Shown: piece by piece, positions 1-7,141 of the stretch
How positions within the stretch are numbered: the stretch's first letter is position 1
How the letters are laid out: each line of letters starts with the position of its first letter
Assembly (NCBI GenBank): GCA_949346185.1
Contig: CASGVX010000006.1
Span: forward strand, 1 to 19,985
DNA length: 19,985 nt
From: an uncultured Lachnospiraceae bacterium
Lineage (GTDB): Bacteria > Bacillota > Clostridia > Lachnospirales > Lachnospiraceae
Reading direction: 5' to 3'
Made by a program: the position numbers and the translations under genes
The notes under the pieces: generated by a model
What the model was told of the DNA's origin: nothing
Seen by the model: only the letters and a program-made list of their open reading frames with translations
Databases searched by the model: none

Positions 1-2
1 AC

Positions 3-716
3 AGCGGCAAAGACCGTAAGAAGAGAGTTTACATCAGAAAATATGCACTTTCAAGCATTGTATATTGCTCCAAATGCGGTGACATTTGCCGCAGGATTGC
101 CTGGAATAACCGAGGAAAACGCTCAAATGTCTGGAGATGTGTAACAAGGGTTGAGAGCGGACCCGATGCCTGCGATGCTGAAACCATCCAAGAAACAGAG
201 CTGCAGGAAGCGGTGATAAAAGCCATCAACAGCGTTCTTTCCCAGAAAAGCACTGCCATAGGAGTTTTGCAGGAAAAGATCGAAGAAGTCATAAAACAGG
301 AAAATTCCCCGACAAAGGATGTTGACGGGAAGCTGGAGGAGCTCCAGAAGCAGCCTTTACAAAAGGCAAACAGAAATGAGCAGTATGGTGATCTGGTGGA
401 GGAGATTTATAAGCTGCGTGAGGAAAAGCATCAAATACTGGCTGACAAGGCTGAAATGGAGGGCGTAAAACAAAGCATTGGTTATCTCTGTGTACTCGTA
501 TTGAAAATAGTTTGCATCAATGATATAATATCCACAAAAAATGGGAATATAAAGGATGGGTTATTATGGGAAAAAGAGTATGGAGATTGCTTCTGGGCAT
601 TCTGTGTACAACGGTGCTTACGGGATGCAATTCGGCAGAGAAAACAGTCTTGGAGAAGACGGAACTGGAAAATGTCCAGCTGGTTGTCTGGGGCGCTGAG
701 GAAGATCGGGAACTGA
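3..716 (+). pseudogene. C-terminal remnant of a large serine recombinase
   Basis: The frame is open from the window edge and encodes the zinc-ribbon part of a large serine recombinase (CSKCG at about 66-80, then WRC and DAC), followed by a charged coiled-coil helix with EEIYKLREEKHQIL. This is the usual order in recombinases of Tn1549-like and other integrative elements. Family members normally continue with a conserved segment of the type EYDE..VRRLIEKV and a short beta tail. Here the resemblance stops near base 475 (after GVKQ), and the frame then reads unrelated sequence to a stop at 714-716, overlapping the next gene by 151 bases. I infer a deletion or rearrangement that removed the true C-terminus. 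The catalytic N-terminal domain would lie left of the window, so I cannot tell whether it is intact. The family call is confident; calling it a pseudogene is an inference from the missing tail. Confidence 0.7.
501..529 (+). promoter_or_regulatory. Sigma-A promoter of the binding-protein/chemoreceptor pair
   Basis: TTGAAA at 501-506 and TATAAT at 524-529 are separated by 17 bases, and the -10 is preceded by TG at 521-522 (extended -10). Transcription should start near 536, about 30 bases before the ATG at 566. The promoter lies just after the point where the recombinase remnant loses homology and inside its run-on frame. Confidence 0.8.
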
Positions 717-1798
717 TGAATCAGATTATCCAGAGTTTTCAGACAAACTATCAGGGACAGGCAGATTTTCAGATTTCATTCGAGGCACAGGGGGAATCCC
801 AGTGTAAAGATGTATTAATCGGCGAATTGGAGAAAGGCGCAGATGTATTTACCTTTGCGGACGACCAGTTAAATGCCTTGGCAGCCGCTGGAGCATTGGA
901 TCCCATTGAGGATGCGGAGGAAATTAAGAGTAGAAATCTTGCCAGCGCAATAGAGGCGGCCACGGTAAATAATCAGCTATATGCATATCCATTGACTGCA
1001 GATAACGGATACTTCTTATATTATAACAAGAAAGATATCACAGAGAAACAGGTTAAGACGCTGGACGGCATATTAAGAGCTGCTGCTGCAAAAGGAAAAT
1101 TGTTTACCATGGACTGGTCTTCGGCATGGTATGTATATTCTTTTTTTGGAAATACAGGGCTTAAAGTCGGCCTTAGCGATGATGGAATCACGAACTACTG
1201 CACATGGAATCAGAAAGATGGGGAGATCCGGGGGGTGGATGTCGCCCGGGCAATGCTCAAAATTGGGAAGCACTCTGGGTTTGCCAGTCGTACAGACGAA
1301 GGCTTTCTTAAAGGAGTAAAGGATGGTTCGGTAATCGCTGGTGTCAGCGGCGTATGGAATTCCGTTGCGGTAAAGGAGGCATGGGGAAAGAACGCCGGGG
1401 CTGCCAAGTTGCCTGCCTATAACTGCAATGGCAGAAAGGTGCAGATGGCTTCATTTTCCGGATGCAAGCTAATCGGTGTAAATGCCTATTCCAAACACCC
1501 GAAATGGGCGTCTCGTCTTGCGGAATGGATTACTAATGAAAAGAATCAGCGGCTCCGCTTTGAAATGCGCGGGCAGGGTCCGTCAAACAACGCAGTTGCA
1601 AAGTCTGCAGAGATCAGTCAGTCGCCGGCGATGGTGGCTCTCTTCGAGCAGTCTAAGTTTTCCCAGCTTCAGCGGGTAGGTGGCAACTTCTGGGATCCTG
1701 TTTCAGTATTTGCGGGAAGTATGGCAAAAGGAAATCCATCCGGCCAGAGCCTGCAGAAGCAGTTAGATGAGATGGCAGAAAAAATTTCTGCAAGATAG
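566..1798 (+). CDS. Sugar-type ABC solute-binding lipoprotein (MalE-like)
   Basis: The product is a 410-residue extracytoplasmic solute-binding protein of the family-1 (MalE/UgpB-like) fold, which binds oligosaccharides outside the membrane. The N-terminus is a lipoprotein signal with lipobox LTGC (Cys21). Family hallmarks are the early VVWGAEEDRELMNQIIQSF segment, DVFTFADDQLNALAAAGAL, the YAYPLTADNGYFLYYNK hinge region, and a late WITNEKNQRLRFEMRGQGPSN segment. The length is normal. The start is supported by AAAGGATGG at 551-559 and by the position of the lipobox. No permease or ATPase gene is adjacent; the next gene, 29 bases downstream, is a chemoreceptor. The pair probably forms an operon from the 501-529 promoter. 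Maltodextrin is the closest family analogy, but the ligand cannot be read from the sequence. It could also serve a transporter encoded elsewhere. Confidence 0.85.
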   Translation: MGKRVWRLLLGILCTTVLTGCNSAEKTVLEKTELENVQLVVWGAEEDRELMNQIIQSFQTNYQGQADFQISFEAQGESQCKDVLIGELEKGADVFTFADDQLNALAAAGALDPIEDAEEIKSRNLASAIEAATVNNQLYAYPLTADNGYFLYYNKKDITEKQVKTLDGILRAAAAKGKLFTMDWSSAWYVYSFFGNTGLKVGLSDDGITNYCTWNQKDGEIRGVDVARAMLKIGKHSGFASRTDEGFLKGVKDGSVIAGVSGVWNSVAVKEAWGKNAGAAKLPAYNCNGRKVQMASFSGCKLIGVNAYSKHPKWASRLAEWITNEKNQRLRFEMRGQGPSNNAVAKSAEISQSPAMVALFEQSKFSQLQRVGGNFWDPVSVFAGSMAKGNPSGQSLQKQLDEMAEKISAR

Positions 1799-1827
1799 AT
1801 ACGTATTTTGAAAGGAATTGGTAAGCA

Positions 1828-3414
1828 ATGAAGAAAAAATTCACTATAAGACAACGTCTGATTCTTCCAATCATTCTCTTGGGCGTGGTGGCCTTCATTT
1901 CAAATATCCTATCGGTTTTCAGCATCAACAATGTAAATTCTAATGCTTCGAAAATCGTAGATAACTATATGGTTGGCTCGGAAACGCTGCAGAACATTCG
2001 CCATACCACCACGAATATCCATAAGATGGCTCTTTCCCATATCGTCGCAACGGATTATCATACCATGATTACTGTTGTGGCACAGATCAAAGAAGAAGAA
2101 AGGACATTGGAAACATATTTAAATGAATATAAAAAATATGTTGCGGGAGATGAAGAATCCATATACGCGCAGCTTCTGGAAAACTATGATTCCTTTAAGC
2201 ATGCTTTGGTCTATCTTGTCTGCGCCAGTGCAGACAGCAAGACTCAGGACGCCTATGCTTATGCCAATGGTGACGTCGCCAGTTTCGGATCTGCTATAGA
2301 AGGCAATACCGATGAACTGTATGCGGCAGTGAGCGCAAGGACAGCCAGTGCAAGACAGAGGCTTCTGGCCGTCTATATGATTTCTCTGGTTATTGCTGCC
2401 ACATCTATTGTTGCATGTCTGGCATTGGTGCTGGCCGCCATAAGGATTATCAAAAAATATGTGATAATGCCAATCAAAGGTACGGTGGATACGCTTCAGG
2501 AAAGTTCGCACAAGCTTGACGAGGTGACAGGCGAAGTGCTGAAACATACCCGCAGGTCGGGAAAAAGCGCCAGAGGAATTTCGGCTCTGGCAGGTTCTCT
2601 GTCCACGGCAATCCAGAAGGTGGCAAATAATGCGGCGATTATTAACAGCAGCGCTGTAGATATCAAAGGAGATGTCCATGAAATGGCAGAAGAATGCAGT
2701 GCCATCACGGAGTATTCTTCTGGGATGAAGGTACGGGCAAATGAGATGGAGGCGGCGGCGCAGACAAACACGGAAGCAATTCAAGAGAAGGCATCCGATA
2801 TTCTGAAGGTGCTTGAAGAAGCGATTGAAAATAGCAAGAGTGTAGATCAGGTAGACAAACTGACAAAGGATATCGTTGCAATCTCATCATCCACCAATCT
2901 GATTGCCCTGAACGCTTCCGTAGAAGCCATGCGGGCCGGCGAAGCTGGAAAGGGGTTTGCTGTGGTTGCGACAGAGATTAAATCTTTAGCAAATTCCTGC
3001 AGCGAAACTGCCGTTCGCATTCAGGAGGTCAATCAGATCGTTACCAACGCAGTACATAATCTGTCTATGCATTCTCAGGATATGGCAGACTATCTGAGCG
3101 AGACTATTTTGGCGGAATTTCGGGAATTTGTCCATTCAGGGAAACAATACAAAGAGGATGCTGATTATGTAAAGGAAATGATTGATGCATTTAACAGCAG
3201 AACTGACCGCCTTAGAAATTCCATGACTGAGATTGCGGATTCTATTGAGAGCATTACAAAAGCCATTGACGATGGTGCCTCTGGGATTACCGGAGTTGCG
3301 GATAGTACGAAGAGTTTGGTGGATGATATGGCAGATATTACGGGTCGTATGGATATCAATCGGGAAATTGTGGAAGAACTAAAAAAACAGATGGGGGTAT
3401 TTGCCGATTTTTAA
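1828..3414 (+). CDS. Methyl-accepting chemotaxis protein
   Basis: This is a 528-residue transmembrane chemoreceptor. TM1 is at about residues 11-34, an extracellular mostly helical region of about 145 residues (likely a four-helix-bundle sensor) follows, then TM2 at about 179-207, a HAMP-like segment starting with IRIIKKYVIMPIKGTVDTLQE, and a long cytoplasmic coiled coil. The signalling hairpin is clear at about 350-385 (STNLIALNASVEAMRAGEAGKGFAVVATEIKSL in two halves). It differs from the common form in EAMRAGE instead of EAARAGE and in SSSTNLI instead of the usual QTNLL. The C-terminus has no CheR-binding pentapeptide of the enteric type. The RBS GAAAGGA is at 1810-1816. The gene follows a binding-lipoprotein gene by 29 bases, suggesting that the lipoprotein presents ligand to this receptor, as MalE does to Tar in enterics; that link is inference. 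It may control motility or another CheA output. Confidence 0.88.
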   Translation: MKKKFTIRQRLILPIILLGVVAFISNILSVFSINNVNSNASKIVDNYMVGSETLQNIRHTTTNIHKMALSHIVATDYHTMITVVAQIKEEERTLETYLNEYKKYVAGDEESIYAQLLENYDSFKHALVYLVCASADSKTQDAYAYANGDVASFGSAIEGNTDELYAAVSARTASARQRLLAVYMISLVIAATSIVACLALVLAAIRIIKKYVIMPIKGTVDTLQESSHKLDEVTGEVLKHTRRSGKSARGISALAGSLSTAIQKVANNAAIINSSAVDIKGDVHEMAEECSAITEYSSGMKVRANEMEAAAQTNTEAIQEKASDILKVLEEAIENSKSVDQVDKLTKDIVAISSSTNLIALNASVEAMRAGEAGKGFAVVATEIKSLANSCSETAVRIQEVNQIVTNAVHNLSMHSQDMADYLSETILAEFREFVHSGKQYKEDADYVKEMIDAFNSRTDRLRNSMTEIADSIESITKAIDDGASGITGVADSTKSLVDDMADITGRMDINREIVEELKKQMGVFADF

Positions 3415-3425
3415 GAAAAAATGAA

Positions 3426-3460
3426 AAAAATATGATTTTCGCCCAACGATTCATATTTTT
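3426..3460 (+). terminator. Possible weak terminator after the chemoreceptor gene
   Basis: AAAAATATGA (3426-3435) and TCATATTTTT (3451-3460) form a perfect 10-bp inverted repeat around a 15-base loop, starting 11 bases after the stop. The T-run is part of the stem and is followed by CTG, so intrinsic termination would be weak. The hairpin covers the region where the -35 of the next promoter should be. Confidence 0.35.
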
Positions 3461-3461
3461 C

Positions 3462-3470
3462 TGTTATAAT
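3462..3470 (+). promoter_or_regulatory. Extended -10 promoter of the aminotransferase gene
   Basis: TGTTATAAT at 3462-3470 is a perfect extended -10 (TGnTATAAT). No good -35 is visible at 16-18 bases upstream, which is acceptable for extended -10 promoters. The predicted start is near 3477, giving a leader of about 80 bases. Confidence 0.6.
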
Positions 3471-3557
3471 ATCTTTCAGAAATGTGTATATTGCGAGTAT
3501 AGAAACGTTATCCAGCGATATTTCACTTCCAAAGATATCATGAAAAGGAGAGATGAC

Positions 3558-4844
3558 ATGATGAAAGCATACAAGGATATGAGCAGGGATGAACTTCTGG
3601 CATTAAAAAGGAGTTTGGAAGAGGAGTATAAGACCGAGGAGGCAAAAGGGCTGTCTCTGAATATGGCAAGGGGCAAGCCTGGTGCCTCTCAGTTAGCGAT
3701 ATCTATGCCCATGCTAGACGTAATTAACAGCAGTTCTGATATGAAAACCTTGCTGGGGAATGATACGAGGAATTATGGGGATTGGGATGGTATTGGCGAG
3801 TGCAGGCGGTTGATTGCCGATATGATGGGAGTGAAAAAGGACAATGTCATCGTATGTGGCAATTCCAGTCTGAATATTATGTATGACACGGTATCCCGTT
3901 CCATGATTATGGGTGTGAATGGTTCTACGCCTTGGTGCAAGTTGGATAAGGTGAAGTTTCTGTGCCCTGTTCCGGGATATGACAGACATTTTAAGATTAC
4001 CGAGTTATTTGGCATTGAGATGATCAATATTCCATTGCATGAGGATGGGCCGGATATGGATTTGGTAGAGGAATATGTGAATAATGATGAGGCGGTAAAA
4101 GGGATCTGGTGCGTGCCGAAGTATTCCAACCCCACGGGCATATCCTATTCCGACGAGGTGGTAAGGCGGTTTGCGAGCCTGAATCCGAAGGCGGAGGATT
4201 TTCGGATTTTCTGGGATAATGCCTATGGCATGCATCATTTGTATGAGGATGATCAGGATGAGATTCTGAATATTCTGGAGGAGTGCGAGAAGGCGGGCAA
4301 TCCGGATATGGTCTACATCTTCGCATCCACATCCAAGATTAGCTTTCCCGGCTCCGGGGTTTCTGCGGTTGCCACGTCCTTTAAGAATATTGAGGATATC
4401 AAGCGGCAGATGACCACGCAGATTATCGGCCACGATAAGATTAACCAGTTGCGCCATGTGAGATTTTTCAAGGATTTGGATGGGCTGAAGGCTCATATGA
4501 AAAAGCATGGAGACCTTCTTCGTCCGAAGTTTGAGGCGGTGCTTACTACTTTGGAGTCGGAATTGACCGGGCTTGGGATTGGAAGTTGGAACAAGCCAAA
4601 GGGAGGATATTTCGTTTCCTTTGACGCCATGCCGGGATGCGCAAAGGTGATTGTGGCAAAATGCAAGGCATTGGGGGTGGTTCTTACTGGCGCAGGGGCC
4701 ACATTCCCCTATGGAAATGACCCGGAGGATTCCAATATCCGCATTGCTCCCACGTTCCCTACGCCGGAAGAAATGCTGGAAGCTACCAAGATATTTGTCC
4801 TGTGCGTGAAACTTGCCTCCGTGGAGAAATTGTTAGGAGAGTGA
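3558..4844 (+). CDS. PLP-dependent aminotransferase, Aminotran_MocR (AspAT-like) family
   Basis: The 428-residue product is a fold-type I pyridoxal-phosphate aminotransferase of the family that includes the mycobacterial aspartate aminotransferase Rv3722c (PF12897 type). Visible landmarks are LNMARGKPGASQL near residue 30, the cofactor-binding GNSSLNIMYD, the substrate-site PVPGYDRHF, KYSNPTGISYSDEV, the Asp of FWDNAYGMHHLYED that contacts the pyridine nitrogen, and the Schiff-base lysine in ASTSKISFPGSG. The likely reaction is amino transfer between an amino acid such as aspartate or glutamate and a 2-oxo acid in the cytoplasm. The frame is open from 3432, but AAAAGGAGA at 3543-3551 points to the ATGATG at 3558/3561, so the upstream extension is not coding. 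The gene is monocistronic: its own extended -10 promoter and a strong terminator flank it. The family is sure; the exact substrate is not. Confidence 0.9.
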   Translation: MMKAYKDMSRDELLALKRSLEEEYKTEEAKGLSLNMARGKPGASQLAISMPMLDVINSSSDMKTLLGNDTRNYGDWDGIGECRRLIADMMGVKKDNVIVCGNSSLNIMYDTVSRSMIMGVNGSTPWCKLDKVKFLCPVPGYDRHFKITELFGIEMINIPLHEDGPDMDLVEEYVNNDEAVKGIWCVPKYSNPTGISYSDEVVRRFASLNPKAEDFRIFWDNAYGMHHLYEDDQDEILNILEECEKAGNPDMVYIFASTSKISFPGSGVSAVATSFKNIEDIKRQMTTQIIGHDKINQLRHVRFFKDLDGLKAHMKKHGDLLRPKFEAVLTTLESELTGLGIGSWNKPKGGYFVSFDAMPGCAKVIVAKCKALGVVLTGAGATFPYGNDPEDSNIRIAPTFPTPEEMLEATKIFVLCVKLASVEKLLGE

Positions 4845-4879
4845 GATAATATATAACGAGGATTTTGCGTAATTGATTC

Positions 4880-4923
4880 ATGCCCCGCCCCATGCATGCT
4901 TGTTGCACAGGGCGGGGCATTTT
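4880..4923 (+). terminator. Rho-independent terminator after the aminotransferase
   Basis: ATGCCCCGCCC (4880-4890) pairs perfectly with GGGCGGGGCAT (4910-4920) around a 19-base loop, followed by a short TTTT tract. The 11-bp GC-rich stem lies 36 bases after the stop codon. Confidence 0.8.
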
Positions 4924-5012
4924 GCAATGTTGTAGCGGGTAGGGGTGATTTTGCCATTGACTGTTCATTTTGCAAGTACAATGATTCTGTTCTTTTTCTA
5001 GAAATAATCGTG

Positions 5013-5021
5013 AATAGTAAC
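5013..5021 (+). repeat. AATAGTAAC intergenic motif, copy 1
   Basis: AATAGTAAC is found exactly five times in this window (here, 6814-6822, 18295-18303 minus, 18317-18325, 18500-18508 minus), always outside genes. This copy is part of GTGAATAGTAAC, identical in inverted orientation to 18500-18511. Confidence 0.5.
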
Positions 5022-5060
5022 TTCTGTTCTGCGGATTTTGATAAAATGATAAAAGTGAGG

Positions 5061-5089
5061 TTGACGAATTAAACCCAATATGGTATTCT
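5061..5089 (+). promoter_or_regulatory. Sigma-A promoter of the Big2/LRR protein gene
   Basis: TTGACG (5061-5066) and TATTCT (5084-5089) are 17 bases apart, and TG at 5081-5082 precedes the -10. The start would be near 5096, leaving a leader of about 100 bases before the ATG at 5197. Confidence 0.6.
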
Positions 5090-5196
5090 TTTCATGAGGT
5101 TAATGCCTAGTGTACTGGTGCCAATGATATGGCATGAAATCAGACTTTGTAACAATGAAAATCAACTGTAATTAGTAACTGTAAAGGAGGATGATT

Positions 5197-5973
5197 ATGA
5201 AAAAACTTATGAAACAACTTGCCATCGTGCTGACTATTGCCTTGATTCTGGCCGGCGTGGCGGGCAATGGGGCGGTAGCTGCCAAGAAAGCAAAAATCAG
5301 CAAGAGCAAACTGACGTTAAAGGTGGGGCAGTCGAAAAAGATTTCCGTCAAGAATCTGACGAAGAAACAGAAGAAAAAGGTAAAATGGTCCAGCAGCAAT
5401 AAAAAAGTTGCCTCGGTGAACAAGAGCGGAAAAGTAACGGCTAAGAAAAAGGGGAGCGCGAAAATCACCGCCAAGGTGGGGAAGAAGAAGTATGCCTGCA
5501 AAGTGACGGTAACTGCAAAATCTCCAAACAAAACTCCGGCTCCGGCTCCCAAGACAAAGGAGCAGCTGGCGAAGGAAGACCGTGATAATCTGACTGCCAT
5601 GGTAAAGAAATGGGTGGCAGGGGGTGCAAAGATTAGCACCGACATTGATGACAGACGGTACTATCTATGGGATGATGATGGCAGATTGAATACCATACGA
5701 GTTTGCGATTTGGAAGGTGCAGAGGATTACGGTGTCAAGGGAAAGATTGATGTCACTTGCTTTACTGCATTGGAAAGGCTGGAACTGGATAGTAATCGGG
5801 GGGTGACGGAAGTCAATGTCAAAGGAATAACGACTTTAAAATATCTGGGGGTCGGTTATACTTCGGTCAAAACCGTTGATGTGTCTACGAATCCGAACAT
5901 GGAAAGCATCTATTGCAATAAGGATGCCAAGGTCGTTGGAGCAAAGAGTACGGTGAAAATTATCAGGTGGTAA
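5197..5973 (+). CDS. Secreted lysine-rich protein with Big2-like and leucine-rich-repeat-like regions
   Basis: The 258-residue product has a Sec signal peptide (KKLMKQ followed by a hydrophobic core, cleavage likely after AVAA, residue 29). Residues about 31-107 are a bacterial Ig-like group 2 (Big2) domain: KLTLKVGQSKKISV, VKWSSSNKKVASVNKSGKVTAKKKG and AKITAKVGKKKYACKVTV are the classic strands. A Pro-Ala linker (about 110-118) leads to a C-terminal region with short leucine-rich-repeat-like units (LERLELDSN, LKYLGVGYTS, MESIYCNKD), as seen in clostridial surface proteins. There is no LPXTG or other sorting signal. The Big2 half is extremely lysine-rich, which may help binding to anionic wall polymers (inference). 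An ATG at 5191 abuts the AAGGAGG at 5184-5190, so the ATG at 5197 is the plausible start. The gene has its own promoter and a strong terminator. Its ligand is unknown. Confidence 0.8.
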   Translation: MKKLMKQLAIVLTIALILAGVAGNGAVAAKKAKISKSKLTLKVGQSKKISVKNLTKKQKKKVKWSSSNKKVASVNKSGKVTAKKKGSAKITAKVGKKKYACKVTVTAKSPNKTPAPAPKTKEQLAKEDRDNLTAMVKKWVAGGAKISTDIDDRRYYLWDDDGRLNTIRVCDLEGAEDYGVKGKIDVTCFTALERLELDSNRGVTEVNVKGITTLKYLGVGYTSVKTVDVSTNPNMESIYCNKDAKVVGAKSTVKIIRW

Positions 5974-6001
5974 GTTTCTTCTGCCAGCATGATTAGTACG
6001 G

Positions 6002-6038
6002 AAAACGCCATGTAAAATTCTTTTTACATGGCGTTTTT
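6002..6038 (+). terminator. Rho-independent terminator after the Big2/LRR gene
   Basis: A perfect 16-bp stem (6002-6017 with 6022-6037) closes a TTCT loop and ends in a run of five T. The 5' A4 makes it potentially bidirectional. It lies 29 bases after the stop codon. Confidence 0.92.
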
Positions 6039-6099
6039 GCCGGATGTAAAAGAGTTTTGATAGACGCCTTCCCTTCCATGCGGTAGGCTTAATTAGAGC

Positions 6100-6113
6100 G
6101 GGACGCATGTCCC
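6100..6113. promoter_or_regulatory. Small inverted repeat upstream of the membrane XRE gene
   Basis: GGGAC (6100-6104) and GTCCC (6109-6113) flank GCAT, 39 bases before the ATG. It could be an operator for the adjacent XRE regulator or a small leader hairpin. I found no convincing sigma-A promoter nearby. Confidence 0.25.
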
Positions 6114-6152
6114 TGCCGATGTCATATCATTCAGATGAAAGGAGAATTGCAA

Positions 6153-6731
6153 ATGATGGAGGTAAGCAGTCAGATTAAAAAGTACAGAACAAATATGAAC
6201 CTGTCTCAGGAGGAATTAGCGGAAAGGGTTTTTGTCACCCGCCAGACGATTTCCAATTGGGAAAATGGCAAAAACTATCCCGATATCCACAGCCTCCTTT
6301 TGCTGAGTGCATTATTTGATATTTCTCTTGATCAGCTAATCAAAGGGGATATCAAACCTATGGAAGAGGAAATCAGCAAAAGCGAACGGCAGGGGTTTCA
6401 TCGGGATAGCGGGATATTTTCATTTTTGCTGGTACTGTTTGTCATTTCTGTGGTTCCGCTAGGTATGCTTCTGCACTATTATGGCTATATTATTTCAGCC
6501 TTGATTTATGTGGCTGCAATATATTATGCGGCAAGAATCGAAAGGCACAAGAAGAAATATCACATTCAGACATACAAAGAAATTGTGGCTTTCACAAAGG
6601 GAACTAGGCTGGATGAACTGGATAAAGCTCGGGAATCCGGGAAGCGTCCTTACCAGAAACTATTTATTGTTGTTGCATTTGGCGTGGCGGCTTTTATCAT
6701 TTGCATGGGATTTGCAGTGTTGCTGAAGTGA
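6153..6731 (+). CDS. Membrane-tethered XRE-family transcriptional regulator
   Basis: The 192-residue protein has an N-terminal Cro/CI-type helix-turn-helix (about residues 6-60; QEELAERVFVTRQTISNWENG covers the turn and recognition helix, followed by PDIHSLLLLSALFDISLDQLI). A hydrophobic C-terminal half follows, with two closely spaced membrane segments (FSFLLVLFVISVVPLGMLL and a second through SALIYVAAIYYAA), a basic cytoplasmic loop and a last helix (LFIVVAFGVAAFIICMGFA). This architecture is common among Firmicutes regulators thought to sense envelope state from the membrane. AAAGGAG at 6138-6144 fits the ATGATG at 6153/6156 and excludes the ATG at 6135, which sits directly before it. The target is unknown; the next gene, 115 bases downstream, encodes a small DUF4177-type protein. 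Confidence 0.82.
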   Translation: MMEVSSQIKKYRTNMNLSQEELAERVFVTRQTISNWENGKNYPDIHSLLLLSALFDISLDQLIKGDIKPMEEEISKSERQGFHRDSGIFSFLLVLFVISVVPLGMLLHYYGYIISALIYVAAIYYAARIERHKKKYHIQTYKEIVAFTKGTRLDELDKARESGKRPYQKLFIVVAFGVAAFIICMGFAVLLK

Positions 6732-6771
6732 TTGCCATCAATAGGCGTTGGATATCATATGGCTGTAATTG

Positions 6772-6799
6772 TTGCTGAACATGTAAAACGTAGTAAGAT
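6772..6799 (+). promoter_or_regulatory. Candidate promoter of the DUF4177-type gene
   Basis: TTGCTG (6772-6777) and TAAGAT (6794-6799) are 16 bases apart, about 48 bases before the start codon. It is a moderate match only. One AATAGTAAC motif (6814-6822) lies just downstream in the leader. Confidence 0.35.
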
Positions 6800-6813
6800 T
6801 TGAAGGAAATCAA

Positions 6814-6822
6814 AATAGTAAC
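6814..6822 (+). repeat. AATAGTAAC intergenic motif, copy 2
   Basis: An exact copy of the nonamer also found at 5013-5021 and upstream of rpoB. Here it is not visibly part of an inverted repeat and lies between the candidate promoter and the RBS of the small gene at 6847. Confidence 0.4.
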
Positions 6823-6846
6823 AATAGGAAATAGGGAGGTTAGAGT

Positions 6847-7002
6847 ATGTACGAATATAAGGTTCTGGAATTAAGTGTGAGGAAATGTGAAGAGCAGCTC
6901 AATGAGGCTGCAAAACAGGGCTGGCGTCTTGTCGCAATGGTGCCGAATCCTGCAAATGGATTCGGTGTTGTGGCAACACTGGAAAAGAAGGTAGGGGAAT
7001 GA
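6847..7002 (+). CDS. Small DUF4177-type protein (51 residues)
   Basis: The protein starts MYEYKVLEL and contains LNEAAKQGWRLVAMVPNP, ending in FGVVATLEKK. This is the pattern of the small DUF4177 proteins (YKV...L...G..GWRLV......VA.LE). No function is established for the family. It has no membrane segment or signal peptide, so it should be cytoplasmic. The start is supported by AGGGAGG at 6833-6839 with 7-base spacing. It follows the membrane XRE regulator in the same direction and is closed by the strong terminator at 7029-7075. Confidence 0.75.
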   Translation: MYEYKVLELSVRKCEEQLNEAAKQGWRLVAMVPNPANGFGVVATLEKKVGE

Positions 7003-7028
7003 TTTCCAGGTTCATGTGCTAAAAAATC

Positions 7029-7075
7029 AAAAAACCTCGGAAATGCTTATTTTAATAGCATTTCCGAGGTTTTTT
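7029..7075. terminator. Bidirectional Rho-independent terminator between convergent genes
   Basis: A perfect 19-bp stem (7029-7047 with 7057-7075) has A6 at its left end and T6 at its right end and a 9-base loop. It can stop transcription of the DUF4177-type gene from the left and of the minus-strand XRE gene (stop at 7142) from the right. Confidence 0.93.
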
Positions 7076-7141
7076 CTGTATTCGCGGGCAATGGTTTCTA
7101 TTCAAGTCAAGGTCGCTGTGAATCGTGATGCGCCTAGGCAA

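Larger units (their letters stand above)
4845..5196. other. Intergenic region of 352 bases
   Basis: This stretch holds the aminotransferase terminator (4880-4923), a GTGAATAGTAAC sequence (5010-5021) that recurs elsewhere in the window, the promoter at 5061-5089, and a leader of about 100 bases. A 25-codon ORF at 5095 has no ribosome binding site, and I do not call it. I recognise no riboswitch or RNA gene. Confidence 0.6.

Noticed and set aside
2119..2784. Long minus-strand ORF (221 codons) opposite the chemoreceptor gene
   Set aside because: It lies wholly antisense to a clear MCP, has a cysteine/histidine-rich low-quality composition, no RBS and no family resemblance.
3432..3557. N-terminal extension of the aminotransferase
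   Set aside because: The extension covers the promoter and 5' leader; the strong RBS at 3543-3551 and family alignment place the start at 3558/3561.
4005..4508. Minus-strand ORF (167 codons) opposite the aminotransferase
   Set aside because: It is antisense to conserved PLP-enzyme motifs and has no independent coding sign.
5095..5172. 25-codon plus-strand ORF in the leader of the Big2 gene
   Set aside because: No ribosome binding site and no sequence sign of selection.
5172..5645. Minus-strand ORF rich in Phe/Leu opposite the Big2 protein
   Set aside because: The apparent hydrophobic protein is the complement of lysine codons (AAG/AAA read as CTT/TTT) in a lysine-rich gene, not a real membrane protein.
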